From positions 1 to 64,000 of the forward strand of contig NZ_JANADO010000002.1 of assembly GCF_024199845.1 (NCBI RefSeq): DNA of 64,000 bases. Reading direction: 5' to 3'. Shown piece by piece: positions 37,409-46,723 of the stretch; position 1 is the stretch's first letter, and every line of letters starts with the position of its first letter. The translations under genes and the position numbers were made by a program. The notes beneath the pieces are model-generated. The model was not told the origin of the DNA. It did no database searches and saw only the letters and a program-made list of their open reading frames with translations. The stretch is from Bradyrhizobium sp. CCGB12. GTDB taxonomy: Bacteria; Pseudomonadota; Alphaproteobacteria; Rhizobiales; Xanthobacteraceae.

Positions 37409-37481
37409 CGTCAATCTTCTTTCGAGAGGCGGACGTGCCTCCGGAACTCACGCCCTGGCTTGTAAGCTGTGCGGCCGGCCG

Positions 37482-38792
37482 TCACCGGCTGGCGCGCCAC
37501 ATCGCGATCCGGTCACGCATCCGGTAGCCCCGAATGAACGCAGGCATGAACCACGGATTGCCTCGATAGAACGGGATGAAGGCCGGAGGCCTGAAGTCGA
37601 ACGCGGTGCGCGCCCGCTCCTCGTGTCCCATGAGCTTGTGGGCCGCATGCATACCGACCCATGGTGCCCAGACCACGCCCGACCCGCAGAAGCCGCTGGC
37701 ATAGACGATGCCTTCCTTCTCGAAAATGCGCGGAATCATGTCGCGGTTCATGGCCACATGGCCGAACCAGCTGTGTGAGAGGCGAACGGCCTCCAGCTCA
37801 GGGAACAGATTCACCAGGCCCTTACGCAGAAGCAGCTTCGGAGCGACGGGATCGCCGACCCGAGAGCTGTCGCGGCCGCCGAGCAAGATGCGTTTGCCAT
37901 CAGGCGAGGGCCGATAATAGAAGCCGACCTCCCGGTTCTCCGTGATCATCATGCGTTTCGGCATCAGCCGCGCCATGACTTCGGGCGCAAGCTCCTCGGT
38001 CGCAATGATCCGGCTGCGAACCGGGACCAGCCGACGGCGCAGGAAGGGCACGGCGCCATCGGTGTAACCGTTGGTACACACCAGCACCTGACGCGCCTGC
38101 ACCGGACCGGCCGCGGTGACGACGCGGAAACCGGAGCCATCTCTGTCGATCGAGATCACGGGCGTCCGCGCGTGGACTGTCAATCCGGAAGCGAGCGCGA
38201 CCCGCAGCAGTTCGGCGTGGAATTTCGCCGGGTGCAGTCCGCCGATGTCCATCCGAGCCGTACCGCCGCGATAGACGTCGGTGCCGATATACTGGCGCTG
38301 CTCGGCATAGGGAACTGCGTAGGCTTCGATCCCAAGTTTCTTTGCAAGCCGCTCCGCGGTGCGCGCCATGGCCCCGTATTGCTCATAGCCGAAGGCGCCC
38401 TTGAACTGCCCCACCGGCTGGAAGTCGCAGGCGAGGCCTTCCGTCCTGATGAAATCGTACAGGAACTCGCGGGCGGCCTTGCCTTCCGCCTCGATCGCCA
38501 GCGCCTTCTCCTCTCCGAACCGGCGCGTGAGCGTCGCGTAATCGGGCCGAATGGATCCGCTGGTGATACCGCCGTTGCGCGTCGAAGCTCCTTCACCAGG
38601 GTCCATGGCATCATAGGCCGCAACCGAGCGGCCCTCGCGCGCCAGCACCAGACCGGCCGAGAGCCCTGCATAGCCCGCGCCCACGATCAACACGTCGAGC
38701 TTCTTGGCTATTGGCTGCTGAGGCGGCGGCTCAAGCGGCGCGGCTTCCCACCAATAGGGCGTGGCCTTCTCGGCAACTCTCGGCGCGTGCAT
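37482..38792 (-). CDS. FAD-dependent oxidoreductase, PuuB-like
   Basis: The 436-residue flavoenzyme of the DAO family has an N-terminal aromatic leader (TPYWWEAAPLEPPP), dinucleotide motif DVLIVGAGYAGLSAGLVLAR, EGASTRNGGITSG after the first strand pair, ILLGGRDSS, and the C-terminal VYASGFCGSGVVWAPWVGMH. The leader and the GASTRNGG motif resemble gamma-glutamylputrescine oxidase (PuuB) and related enzymes that oxidise primary or secondary amines to aldehydes with hydrogen peroxide. It lies between the permease and threonine synthase genes with gaps of 52 and 73 bp, so it belongs to the same operon. Substrate inferred only as an amine or amino acid brought in by the transporter. Confidence 0.85.
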   Translation of the reverse strand: MHAPRVAEKATPYWWEAAPLEPPPQQPIAKKLDVLIVGAGYAGLSAGLVLAREGRSVAAYDAMDPGEGASTRNGGITSGSIRPDYATLTRRFGEEKALAIEAEGKAAREFLYDFIRTEGLACDFQPVGQFKGAFGYEQYGAMARTAERLAKKLGIEAYAVPYAEQRQYIGTDVYRGGTARMDIGGLHPAKFHAELLRVALASGLTVHARTPVISIDRDGSGFRVVTAAGPVQARQVLVCTNGYTDGAVPFLRRRLVPVRSRIIATEELAPEVMARLMPKRMMITENREVGFYYRPSPDGKRILLGGRDSSRVGDPVAPKLLLRKGLVNLFPELEAVRLSHSWFGHVAMNRDMIPRIFEKEGIVYASGFCGSGVVWAPWVGMHAAHKLMGHEERARTAFDFRPPAFIPFYRGNPWFMPAFIRGYRMRDRIAMWRASR

Positions 38793-38844
38793 AGCTTGCT
38801 TCTCGTATGGTTGATGGGTTCAGCCGCGGCTCGGTTCAAATCAT

Positions 38845-39723
38845 TCAGATGTGGTCGTTTCGAACGTCGAGGGCATCTCGCAGACCATCACCAATAAAAT
38901 TGAAGCTCGTCACCGCCATCGTAATGGCGGCACCGGGAATGATGGCGAGCCAGGGAGCGCTCGCCAGATATTGCTGGGCGCCATTGAGCATGTTGCCCCA
39001 GCTGGGCAGCGGCGGCTGGATGCCGTAGCCGAGAAAGCTGATATAGGCCTCCAGAAGGATCGCGCGCGCCACGGCCAGACTTGCGGCGACGATGATGGGA
39101 CCCATGGCATTGGGCAGGATCTCGCGGAACATGATGTGCGCCCTGCGAAGCCCGACCATACGCGCAGCCTGGACGAACTCGCGCTCGCGCAGCGAACGGA
39201 CCTCGGCCTCGACGATTCGCGCAGTCTCCATCCAGCTCGTGACGGCAATGATTACGGTGATCATCACCGGGCTCGGCCGCAGCGTTGCGGCCAGCGCCAG
39301 CACGAGAAAGATCGAGGGATAGGACAGGAAGCCATCCACCGTCCGCATCAGTGCCGCCCCGACCCAGCCGCCGCGATAGCCGGCCGTCACGCCGATGAGC
39401 GTACCGATCAACGTCGATAGCAACATCGCGGAGAACCCCACCGCCAGCGAGACGCGCCCGGCCATCAACAGCCGCACCGCGAGGTCTCGCCCCAAGGGAT
39501 CCGTGCCGAAGTAATGGTGGCCTGTCAGGGGCGGAGCAAAGCGGGCGCGCAGATCGATGTGGAGCGAGTCGTAGGGTAAGGCATAGGGACCGACGGCGCA
39601 CGCCAGCACGAGCAGGGTAATCATCCCGATACCCAGGAGTGCCAGATGGTGACGCATGAAGCGGTTAACAGCACGGCTGTGCCACCAGCGGGTCGGAGCT
39701 GCGTGGGCGACGATGGCGGTCAT
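38845..39723 (-). CDS. Peptide/opine ABC transporter permease (DppC type)
   Basis: The 292-residue inner-membrane protein has the DppC/OppC layout: an N-terminal span (ALLGIGMITLLVLACAVGPY), the periplasmic HYFGTDPLGRDLAVRLLMAG motif, and four or five further spans. The EAA loop (FVQAARMVGLRRAHIMFREI followed by LPNA) that docks on the ATPase is clear. GAGGAG precedes the ATG. It follows the DppB-type gene by 38 bp and forms the pore with it. Substrate class: peptides, opines, nickel or other small solutes; the neighbours favour an amino compound. Confidence 0.9.
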   Translation of the reverse strand: MTAIVAHAAPTRWWHSRAVNRFMRHHLALLGIGMITLLVLACAVGPYALPYDSLHIDLRARFAPPLTGHHYFGTDPLGRDLAVRLLMAGRVSLAVGFSAMLLSTLIGTLIGVTAGYRGGWVGAALMRTVDGFLSYPSIFLVLALAATLRPSPVMITVIIAVTSWMETARIVEAEVRSLREREFVQAARMVGLRRAHIMFREILPNAMGPIIVAASLAVARAILLEAYISFLGYGIQPPLPSWGNMLNGAQQYLASAPWLAIIPGAAITMAVTSFNFIGDGLRDALDVRNDHI

Positions 39724-39761
39724 GTCTACTCGCTCCTCTTATCTGGCGTGAGTCGGCAGGC

Positions 39762-40712
39762 TCAGGCCAAGCGAATGCGCGGATCGACGGTTGCGATCAC
39801 GATGTCCGCGATCAGATTGCCCAACACGACCAGGATGGCCGAGAAGATCAACAGCCCCATCACGACCGGATAGTCGCTGTAGCCAAGGCTGTCGAGAAAC
39901 AGCCGTCCCATGCCCGGCCAGGTGAACACGGTCTCCGTGACCAGGGCGCCGGTGAGAATGCTGGGCAATTGCATTCCCGCCAGCGTGATCATCGGCAAAA
40001 GCGCATTGCCGATGACATGTTTCAGCAAGATGCGGCGTTCGCTCACGCCCTTGGCTCGGGCCGTCTTGACGAAATCCTGACTCAACGCATCGAGCGTTGC
40101 CGTCCGCATGTAACGGCTCCAGATCGCGACATGAACGAGCGACAGAACCAGGCTCGGCAAGATCAGGTGATGCAGATAGTCCAGCACCGAGCCGTCGCCG
40201 ATCGTGTACATGTTGCCTGCGGGCACCCAACCCAGCTTCAGGGTGAAGATGTAGATGCCGATCAGGCCGAACCAGAACGTCGGAACGGACAGCGCCACCA
40301 TGGCGCCGACAGTGGCACAATAGTCGAAGAGAGAATAGCGGTGAGTGGCACCGCGGATTCCGATCCACGTGCCGGCCGCGATCGCCAATGCGGTGGATGT
40401 CCCCATCAGCAGCAGCGTCGCCAGCAAGTGGCGACCGATCACCGCAAGCACGGAAGAGCCGTCCCGGAAAGAGTGCCCCCAGTCGCCCTGCATCAGTCGC
40501 CAGGCCCAATCGAGATACTGGATCCACAGCGGGCGATTGAGGCCCAGCTGTGTAGCGAGTCGCTCGATGTCCTTCTGGGTCATGCCGGGATCGAGCCCGA
40601 ATTGCGCGAGGGGCCCGCCCGGCATGAGGTTGAGAACCGCGAAACCGATGATCGAGACGATCACCAGCAGCACGATGCTCTGGCAGAGACGATTCAGCAG
40701 GAAGACGGACAT
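39762..40712 (-). CDS. Peptide/opine ABC transporter permease (DppB type)
   Basis: The 316-residue protein shows the DppB/OppB pattern: first span LLNRLCQSIVLLVIVSIIGF, the FNLMPGGP-like NLMPGGPLAQFGL motif, then five spans. The EAA loop is DFVKTARAKGVSERRILLKH, followed by VIGNAL. GGAGG lies directly before the ATG. It stands between the binding-protein gene (55 bp gap) and the DppC-type gene. Confidence 0.9.
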   Translation of the reverse strand: MSVFLLNRLCQSIVLLVIVSIIGFAVLNLMPGGPLAQFGLDPGMTQKDIERLATQLGLNRPLWIQYLDWAWRLMQGDWGHSFRDGSSVLAVIGRHLLATLLLMGTSTALAIAAGTWIGIRGATHRYSLFDYCATVGAMVALSVPTFWFGLIGIYIFTLKLGWVPAGNMYTIGDGSVLDYLHHLILPSLVLSLVHVAIWSRYMRTATLDALSQDFVKTARAKGVSERRILLKHVIGNALLPMITLAGMQLPSILTGALVTETVFTWPGMGRLFLDSLGYSDYPVVMGLLIFSAILVVLGNLIADIVIATVDPRIRLA

Positions 40713-40767
40713 TCGAATCCTCCATTAGCGTGACAAAGCCGTCCGCCCCGGTCCGTCCGGCAAGACA

Positions 40768-42438
40768 TCAGCTCGTCCAGTACCAGGCAAGCGCGTTCCA
40801 GGACTCCGTGCGCGTATTGCCGTTCGGCACGAAACCGTTGATCCCCTTCTTGAGACCTTCGACCGCATTGCTCTGATACAGCGGCAGGAAAGGCAGGTCG
40901 CGGCGCACGAGTTCCTGTACCCGGAAGTAGACCGCGCGCCGCGCTTCCGGATCGAAGGTGCGCGCGCCCTTGTCGAGCAAAGCATCGACCTCCGGATTTG
41001 CATACTGCGCATTGTTCGAGCCGCGGCCGCCCTTCGCTCCGATCGAGCGCGAGTGCATGCGATTGGTGACATCCGGATCGGCGCCAATCAGATACGAGCT
41101 GCCGACGATCACGGAATCGAACTGCGATTGCATCCAGAACTCGCCCCACATCACGGCGGCCGGCAGGTTCGATATCTTCATCTCGACGCCGAGCTGCGCA
41201 AAGCTCTGCTGCAGGAACTGTTGCACCTGCTCGCGAAGCGGATCGCCCGACGTGGTCGAATTGGAAAACGACAGGCGAACGCCGTTTTTGGCACGAATGC
41301 CGTCCGCGCCCTTTGCCCAGCCTGCTTGATCGAGGATCTTGCCCGCGCGATTCACGTCGAATTGGTGCAAGGGTAGATTGGCATTGAAGAAGAAGGACTG
41401 CCTCGGCATGAACGTCTCTGTCGGGGTGGGCACGCCGTAATAGAGACCCTGGATGATCGCCTCCTTGTCGATCGCCGCGTAGAGCGCCTCGCGAACGGCA
41501 AGCTCCTTGAACTGCGGACGCTCGAGGTTCAGGTAGAAGGACTCGAATGAGGCCCTTGGGACGAGCGTCACCACACGGTTAGGCAGCGTCTTGGCTTCCC
41601 CATAATGATCGGGCGTGATGTAGGGCTGGCCTACGAGATCAATGTCGCCGCTCTTGAACTGGGTGTAGAGAACCGTGAGATCGGGCATGTATTTGAAGAC
41701 CAGTCTCTCGATGTGAGGGCCATCACCGAAGTATTCGGCGTTCGCAACGAGTTCGAGATGATCACCAGCAACCCTCTTGCCCCACTTGAAGGCGCCGGTA
41801 CCAACCGGCGCCTGATTGAAGGCGGCGTTGTTCGGATTGGCCTCCTTCTCGAGGATGTGCTTGGGGACGATGAAGGTTTCGGTCAGGAACGATAGATACG
41901 GCGCAAAGGCCTCCTCCATTCGCCACGAGATCTCCGTCGGCGAGATCACCGTGATGTCGCGCACGAGAGCATGGCCGGCCGTGCGCCAGCTCCGGAAGTT
42001 CGGATTCGTAATCAGCTCGAGCGTGAACTTCACGTCCTCGGCGCTGAACGGTTTGCCGTCGTGCCAGCGGACATCGTCCCGCAAACGAATACGCCATTTG
42101 AGACCGTCTTCCGAAATGCCGCCATTCTTCTGGTTCGGCACTTCCACGGCCAGATTGGGCTGAATAACGCCTTGAGGATCGATGCGGAACAGCGCGTCGA
42201 AGACCGAGAAATGCACACCATCATCGACTTCAATGTGTACCATCAGTGGATTGAAGACAGTCGGCTCTTGTCCAAGCCCCACGATCACGCGGCCGCTTGG
42301 CTTTGCCGCAGAGGTGCGCGCGAAGGCAGGCTTGCCCAGGAGATTTGGCGCGATGAGGCCGACGGCTCCGCCGAAGGCCACCAACCGTAGGGCGTCGCGC
42401 CGGGAATAATTCGATGTCGTCGCAGAACGCTTGGTCAT
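40768..42438 (-). CDS. ABC transporter substrate-binding protein, family 5
   Basis: The 556-residue periplasmic protein has a twin-arginine export signal (SRRDALRLVAFGGAVGLIAP, followed by GKPAFA), then a family-5 (SBP_bac_5) binding fold. Typical segments are NLAVEVPNQKNGGISEDGLK, WRIRLRDDVRWHDGKPFSAE with DVKFTLE, GTGAFKWGKRVAGDHLELVA and AVREALYAAIDKEAIIQGLY. It catches peptides or opine-like solutes for the DppBC-type permeases. Tat export suggests folding in the cytoplasm first. Its ATG overlaps the ATPase stop by four bases (ATGA), so the two are translationally coupled. Confidence 0.9.
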   Translation of the reverse strand: MTKRSATTSNYSRRDALRLVAFGGAVGLIAPNLLGKPAFARTSAAKPSGRVIVGLGQEPTVFNPLMVHIEVDDGVHFSVFDALFRIDPQGVIQPNLAVEVPNQKNGGISEDGLKWRIRLRDDVRWHDGKPFSAEDVKFTLELITNPNFRSWRTAGHALVRDITVISPTEISWRMEEAFAPYLSFLTETFIVPKHILEKEANPNNAAFNQAPVGTGAFKWGKRVAGDHLELVANAEYFGDGPHIERLVFKYMPDLTVLYTQFKSGDIDLVGQPYITPDHYGEAKTLPNRVVTLVPRASFESFYLNLERPQFKELAVREALYAAIDKEAIIQGLYYGVPTPTETFMPRQSFFFNANLPLHQFDVNRAGKILDQAGWAKGADGIRAKNGVRLSFSNSTTSGDPLREQVQQFLQQSFAQLGVEMKISNLPAAVMWGEFWMQSQFDSVIVGSSYLIGADPDVTNRMHSRSIGAKGGRGSNNAQYANPEVDALLDKGARTFDPEARRAVYFRVQELVRRDLPFLPLYQSNAVEGLKKGINGFVPNGNTRTESWNALAWYWTS

Positions 42439-44126
42439 AATGTCTCTCCTTGCTTGTGCTGTCCGACGTGGCCTTCATGTTGGGGCTTGCTCCCGGGCTG
42501 CTCGCCCGGGATCGCTGCCACTAGTTCTCGCGTGTAGGTGGATTTCGGATCGAGGAAGATCTGGGACGGCGGGCCGCGTTCCACGATTTGCCCTCGGTGC
42601 ATGACGGCGATTTCATCGCAGATTTGGCTTGCGACGCGCAGATCATGCGTGATGAAGATCATCGAGACGCCGGTCTCCCGCTGGATCTGGTCGAGCAGCT
42701 TCAAGATCTGGGCCTGGATCGATACGTCGAGCGCCGAGACCGCTTCGTCGGCAATCAGCAATTTTGGTTTGAACATCAGCGCTCGCGCGATGCCGACGCG
42801 CTGGCGCTGCCCTCCGGAGAACTCGTGCGGATAGCGCTCAAAGGCGCCTGCATCCAGGCCGACATGGGACAGAAGCTCCCGCGCGCGCTCGCAAGCTTCG
42901 TCATAAGTCATGCCATGCGCGACCGGGCCAACTGTGAGAATTTGCCCGACCGTCGATCGCGGATTGAGCGATGCGAAAGGATCCTGAAAGATCATCTGAA
43001 TCTTCGGCCGTAGCGTCCGAAACTCGGCTTCGGAAAGCCCGGCGATGTCGCGGCCTTCGAACAGAATCGAGCCGCTGTCGCACTCCATGAGCTTGATCAG
43101 CAACCGCCCGAGCGAAGACTTGCCCGAACCGCTTTCCCCGACAACGCCGAGCGTGCGACCCGACGTGAGGTCGAAGCTGACCCCATTGACCGCGGGCACG
43201 ATGCGCTGCGTACGGAAAAGCGCGCTGCCGCTGCGATAAGTCTTTGCCAGGCATTCGACCTTCATGATCGACGCTCGCTCCCCGGCTTCCGAGGGAACGC
43301 GGTCCTTGCCGGTCAGGTGGGGCACGGCTGCGATCAGGCGGCGCGTATAGAGATGACCGGGCGACTTCAGCACCTGCGCGGCACAGCCCTGCTCCACGCA
43401 ATGGCCCTTCTCCATCACCACAACGTGGTCGGCAATCTCCGCGACGACGCCGAAATCGTGGGTGATGAACATGACGCTCATTCCCTTGCGGCGCTGAATG
43501 TCGCGGATCAATTGCAGGATCTGCGCCTGGGTCGTCACGTCGAGTGCGGTGGTCGGCTCGTCCGCAATCAGGATCGCAGGTTCGAGGGCTAGAGCCATGG
43601 CGATCATAACCCGCTGCCGCTGCCCGCCCGAGAGCCGGAAGGGATATTGGTGATACATGAGCTGCGGATCAGGCAGACCCACTTCAATCAACAAGTCTAT
43701 GGCCCGGCTGCGACGCGAGGCCGGCGTGCCGGCGCCGTGCGCGGCCATCACCTCCTCGATCTGCGCGCCCACGGTCATCAGCGGGTTGAGCGCCGAGAGA
43801 GGATCTTGAAAGATCATCGAGACGACTCGGCCGCGCAGGCTGCGGAGCTTTTCAGGTGCGAGGCCTACGATGTTCGTCCCATTCAGGTGGATCGCCCCCG
43901 ATGTGACCCGCATCACCTTCGGCAGAAGCCCCATGATCGCATTGGCGGTGACCGACTTGCCCGATCCAGATTCCCCGATGATGCAGAGAATTTCTCCGCG
44001 CTTCAGATCAAAGGAGATGTTCTCGATGGCGTAGGCCCGCTCCATTCCTTGCGGCAAACTTACGCTCAGCTCCCGCACCGAGAGCGCGACATCGGCGGGG
44101 GCTGCAGCCGGGTTGCCAGAGGCCAT
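42435..44126 (-). CDS. Fused double ABC ATPase (DppD-DppF type)
   Basis: The 563-residue protein contains two complete ATP-binding cassettes that are usually separate DppD and DppF subunits. Each has Walker [10 protein letters not shown] loop ([12 protein letters not shown] and [12 protein letters not shown]), signature LSGGQRQRV / FSGGQRQRV and Walker B ([22 protein letters not shown]). The cassettes are joined by a linker around [16 protein letters not shown]. The ATG at 44126 was chosen because GGGAGG lies seven bases before it; an upstream start would add 46 basic residues with no family match. It is the first gene of the ten-gene minus-strand run and powers the transporter. Confidence 0.9.
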   Translation of the reverse strand: MASGNPAAAPADVALSVRELSVSLPQGMERAYAIENISFDLKRGEILCIIGESGSGKSVTANAIMGLLPKVMRVTSGAIHLNGTNIVGLAPEKLRSLRGRVVSMIFQDPLSALNPLMTVGAQIEEVMAAHGAGTPASRRSRAIDLLIEVGLPDPQLMYHQYPFRLSGGQRQRVMIAMALALEPAILIADEPTTALDVTTQAQILQLIRDIQRRKGMSVMFITHDFGVVAEIADHVVVMEKGHCVEQGCAAQVLKSPGHLYTRRLIAAVPHLTGKDRVPSEAGERASIMKVECLAKTYRSGSALFRTQRIVPAVNGVSFDLTSGRTLGVVGESGSGKSSLGRLLIKLMECDSGSILFEGRDIAGLSEAEFRTLRPKIQMIFQDPFASLNPRSTVGQILTVGPVAHGMTYDEACERARELLSHVGLDAGAFERYPHEFSGGQRQRVGIARALMFKPKLLIADEAVSALDVSIQAQILKLLDQIQRETGVSMIFITHDLRVASQICDEIAVMHRGQIVERGPPSQIFLDPKSTYTRELVAAIPGEQPGSKPQHEGHVGQHKQGETL

Positions 44127-44777
44127 CGGAACATCCTCCCTTTTCAGCTTCGTTCGGCCATCCTGCTGCGGGCCGCGCCTTCGGTTCTTTGCCTTGCCAC
44201 GCTTCTTCGACAGATCGATGATTTGACGTTCGACGTGCCATTCCTCCATTGGAGGCTGCGACATGATTCAGACCTCCCCGCGCAAGAGGCAAGAACTCTT
44301 CTTCGGAGCGCGGCGCCGACCGAACGGGTCAGTTCGATCGAAGCGAAGCATGGATGGCGCCGACCTCATAGCTTGATCGCTTCCGCCAAGATCTGCTCCT
44401 GGATAAGGCTCATGCGAGTTGCCTCTATGGACTTCGATCCTTCGATCCGTTCTGCCAATCTTGATGATTTCAATCACCGCGGAGTCGCCGAAAGCCGGCA
44501 TCCGGGCAGCATGAACTTCTGAAAACGAAGTCCGATTTGGCATTTCAATCTGCGCCGCCAAGCCTGCCGCGGCCTCTGCCAGGAAGGCGCGACGGATCGC
44601 AGGAGCACGCGCATCAGTCTCGCCGCCGGCAAGCTGCGACGCAAGCAAGGTATTTTCGCAATATTAGCCTGCGTCAAAGGCAGTAAACCGCAGGATATTC
44701 GGTCTCACGACGAAAGTCCGCGGGGCCTGCCGCAATTCCTCGGTTACGCTACGGCGACCACCGGAGATCCCTATCGG
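44127..44777. other. Divergent regulatory region between transporter operon and FAD oxidase
   Basis: These 650 bases separate two divergently read gene sets. A minus-strand frame (44268-44648, 126 residues) shows no family match or ribosome site and was not accepted. Promoters for both sides and sites for the nearby Lrp-type regulator are expected here, but none could be pinned. Confidence 0.45.
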
Positions 44778-46103
44778 ATGAGCGCGCCGCTCCTGCATAT
44801 CGAATCCAGTCCATCCCTTCCTCGTGAGGCGGACGTCGTCGTCATTGGCGGCGGCGTCGTAGGCGTGTTCACAAGCTACTATCTCGCGCGCCGCGGCCTC
44901 AAGGTTGCCTTGCTTGAGAAGGGCCGTGTCGCCGCCGAGCAGTCCAGCCGCAACTGGGGATGGTGCCGCCAACAGAACCGCGACGCACGCGAGCTGCCGC
45001 TTGCGATCACGAGCCTCGATCTCTGGGAACGAGTTGCCCAGGAAACGGGTGAAGACACGGGCTTTCGCCGCTGCGGCCTGTTGTATTTGTCGAACGACGA
45101 GAATGAGCTGGCAGGCTGGGCCAAGTGGCGAGACTTCGCCAAGACCGTTGGCGTCACGACGCATATGTTGAGTTCGGAAGAGGCGAGCGGTCGGGGCAAG
45201 GCCACGGGTCGCAAGTGGAAGGGCGGCGTCTTCTCGCCGACAGACGGGACGGCGGACACTTCGAAAGCTGTCCCCATCGCCGCGCGTGCGATCATGGCGG
45301 CAGGCGGTACCGTGCACCAGCATTGCGCGGCGCGCGGCATCGAGCTCAGTGCCGGCCGGGTCAGCGGGGTGGTGACCGAAGCCGGCACGATCCGGACGAA
45401 AACGGTGGTGATGGCAGGAGGCGCGTGGGCTTCTTCGTTCTGCAACCAGCTTGGAATTCGTTTCCCGCAGGCATCGGTGCGCCAATCCATTCTCGCCGTC
45501 GCTCCTGGCGCAGCCGGCCTGCCGGATGCCCTGCACACTGCGCAGCTATCGCTCACGCGGCGTGGCAACGGCGGATACACGCTGGCCATCAGCGGGCGCG
45601 CGCGAGTCGATCCGACCCCGCAGCAAGTCAGGTTCGGCCGCGAATTCCTCCCTATGTTCGCCCGCCGCTGGCGAAGCCTCAGCCCCGGCGCCTTCGAGGG
45701 CATGCGGCAAGGCCACGAATCACTGGCGAAATGGAGGCTCGACGAGGTGACCCCGATGGAGCTGAACCGAACGCTCAATCCCCGCCCGGACATGAGGCAG
45801 ATTCGGCTGACGCATCGACGCGCGTGCAAGCTGGTCCCCGAACTGGTGCGCCTCGCCATCTCAAACGTCTGGGCCGGCTACATCGACAGCACACCGGACG
45901 GCATTCCGGCAATCGGCGAAGTTGAATCCATTCCAGGCTTCATGCTTGCGGCGGGGTTCAGTGGCCACGGCTTCGGGATCGGGCCCGGCACCGGGCACAT
46001 GATCGCCGACATCATCACTGGTCGTGCGCCGATCGTCGACCCGCGTCCCTACAGGCCGAATCGGCTGAAAATGAGCGCCTGGGGCAAGGTCAGCGAATTC
46101 TGA
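44778..46103 (+). CDS. FAD-dependent amine/D-amino-acid oxidoreductase (DAO family)
   Basis: The 441-residue flavoenzyme has VVVIGGGVVGVFTSYYLARR (GxGxxG), LLEKGRVAAEQSSRNWGWCR followed by QQNRDARELPL, and C-terminal SGHGFGIGPGTGHMIADII. It shares the RNWGWCRQQNRD signature with the gene at 19249-20571, so the two are paralogues. DAO-family members oxidise amino acids or secondary amines to imines, which hydrolyse to oxo acids. It is read divergently from the transporter operon and 113 bp before an Lrp/AsnC gene in the same direction, which fits substrate-induced control. Substrate unknown. Confidence 0.88.
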   Translation: MSAPLLHIESSPSLPREADVVVIGGGVVGVFTSYYLARRGLKVALLEKGRVAAEQSSRNWGWCRQQNRDARELPLAITSLDLWERVAQETGEDTGFRRCGLLYLSNDENELAGWAKWRDFAKTVGVTTHMLSSEEASGRGKATGRKWKGGVFSPTDGTADTSKAVPIAARAIMAAGGTVHQHCAARGIELSAGRVSGVVTEAGTIRTKTVVMAGGAWASSFCNQLGIRFPQASVRQSILAVAPGAAGLPDALHTAQLSLTRRGNGGYTLAISGRARVDPTPQQVRFGREFLPMFARRWRSLSPGAFEGMRQGHESLAKWRLDEVTPMELNRTLNPRPDMRQIRLTHRRACKLVPELVRLAISNVWAGYIDSTPDGIPAIGEVESIPGFMLAAGFSGHGFGIGPGTGHMIADIITGRAPIVDPRPYRPNRLKMSAWGKVSEF

Positions 46104-46216
46104 ATTGCAGTTTCCGCCTCGTTGGGAAAAGCTGCTAGTTGATGCTATGAAGATGCATATGACGCTGAAGACTCAAAGCCCTGACGCCGTTGTCGGCCCC
46201 ATCTGATGGCATTGCT

Positions 46217-46693
46217 ATGAAGCTCGATAAGATCGACATCAGGATTTTATGCGAACTGCAGAAGAACGGGCGGATTTCCAACGTCGAGCTCGCGGAGCTG
46301 ATAAACCTTTCGCCGAGCCCCTGCCTGATGCGCGTCAAGAGGCTCCAGTCCGAGGGCTTCATCACCGGCTATTCCGCCCAGATCGATGTTGCCAAGCTCG
46401 GACAAACTCTGACGGTCTTCGCTGAAATCACCTTGAAGAATCACCGGCAGATCGATTTCGCTCGCTTTCTCACGACAATCGAAAAGATCGATTCGGTTGT
46501 CGAATGCCATCTGGTTTCGGGCGGGTACGACTATCTCGTCAAGTTCATCACCGCGGGAATCAGCGAATATCAGGCTGTCATGGAACGCCTGGTCGAGATG
46601 GATATCGGTATCGACAAGTACTTCAGTTTCGTCGTGCTGAAGTCCCCGATCGTGAAATCCCATCTGCCGCTCGAAAGCATCTTCAATGGCTAA
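46217..46693 (+). CDS. Lrp/AsnC family transcriptional regulator
   Basis: The 158-residue protein has an N-terminal winged HTH (KLDKIDIRILCELQKNGRIS, NVELAELINLSPSPCLMRVK, RLQSEGFI) and a C-terminal RAM effector domain (DSVVECHLVSGGYDYLVKFI). The ATG at 46217 places the HTH at the usual distance; an upstream TTG adds nothing. Lrp/AsnC proteins sense amino acids and usually control adjacent amino-acid transport or catabolic genes, so it most likely governs the divergent FAD oxidase, transporter and aminotransferase genes around it. Confidence 0.88.
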   Translation: MKLDKIDIRILCELQKNGRISNVELAELINLSPSPCLMRVKRLQSEGFITGYSAQIDVAKLGQTLTVFAEITLKNHRQIDFARFLTTIEKIDSVVECHLVSGGYDYLVKFITAGISEYQAVMERLVEMDIGIDKYFSFVVLKSPIVKSHLPLESIFNG

Positions 46694-46723
46694 GAGCAAC
46701 GGCGCCGAGCGGCAGCGCGGTGA

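Noticed and set aside
44268..44648. 126-codon minus-strand frame before the ABC ATPase
   Set aside because: No ribosome site, no family resemblance, and it ends just before the rejected upstream extension of the ATPase.
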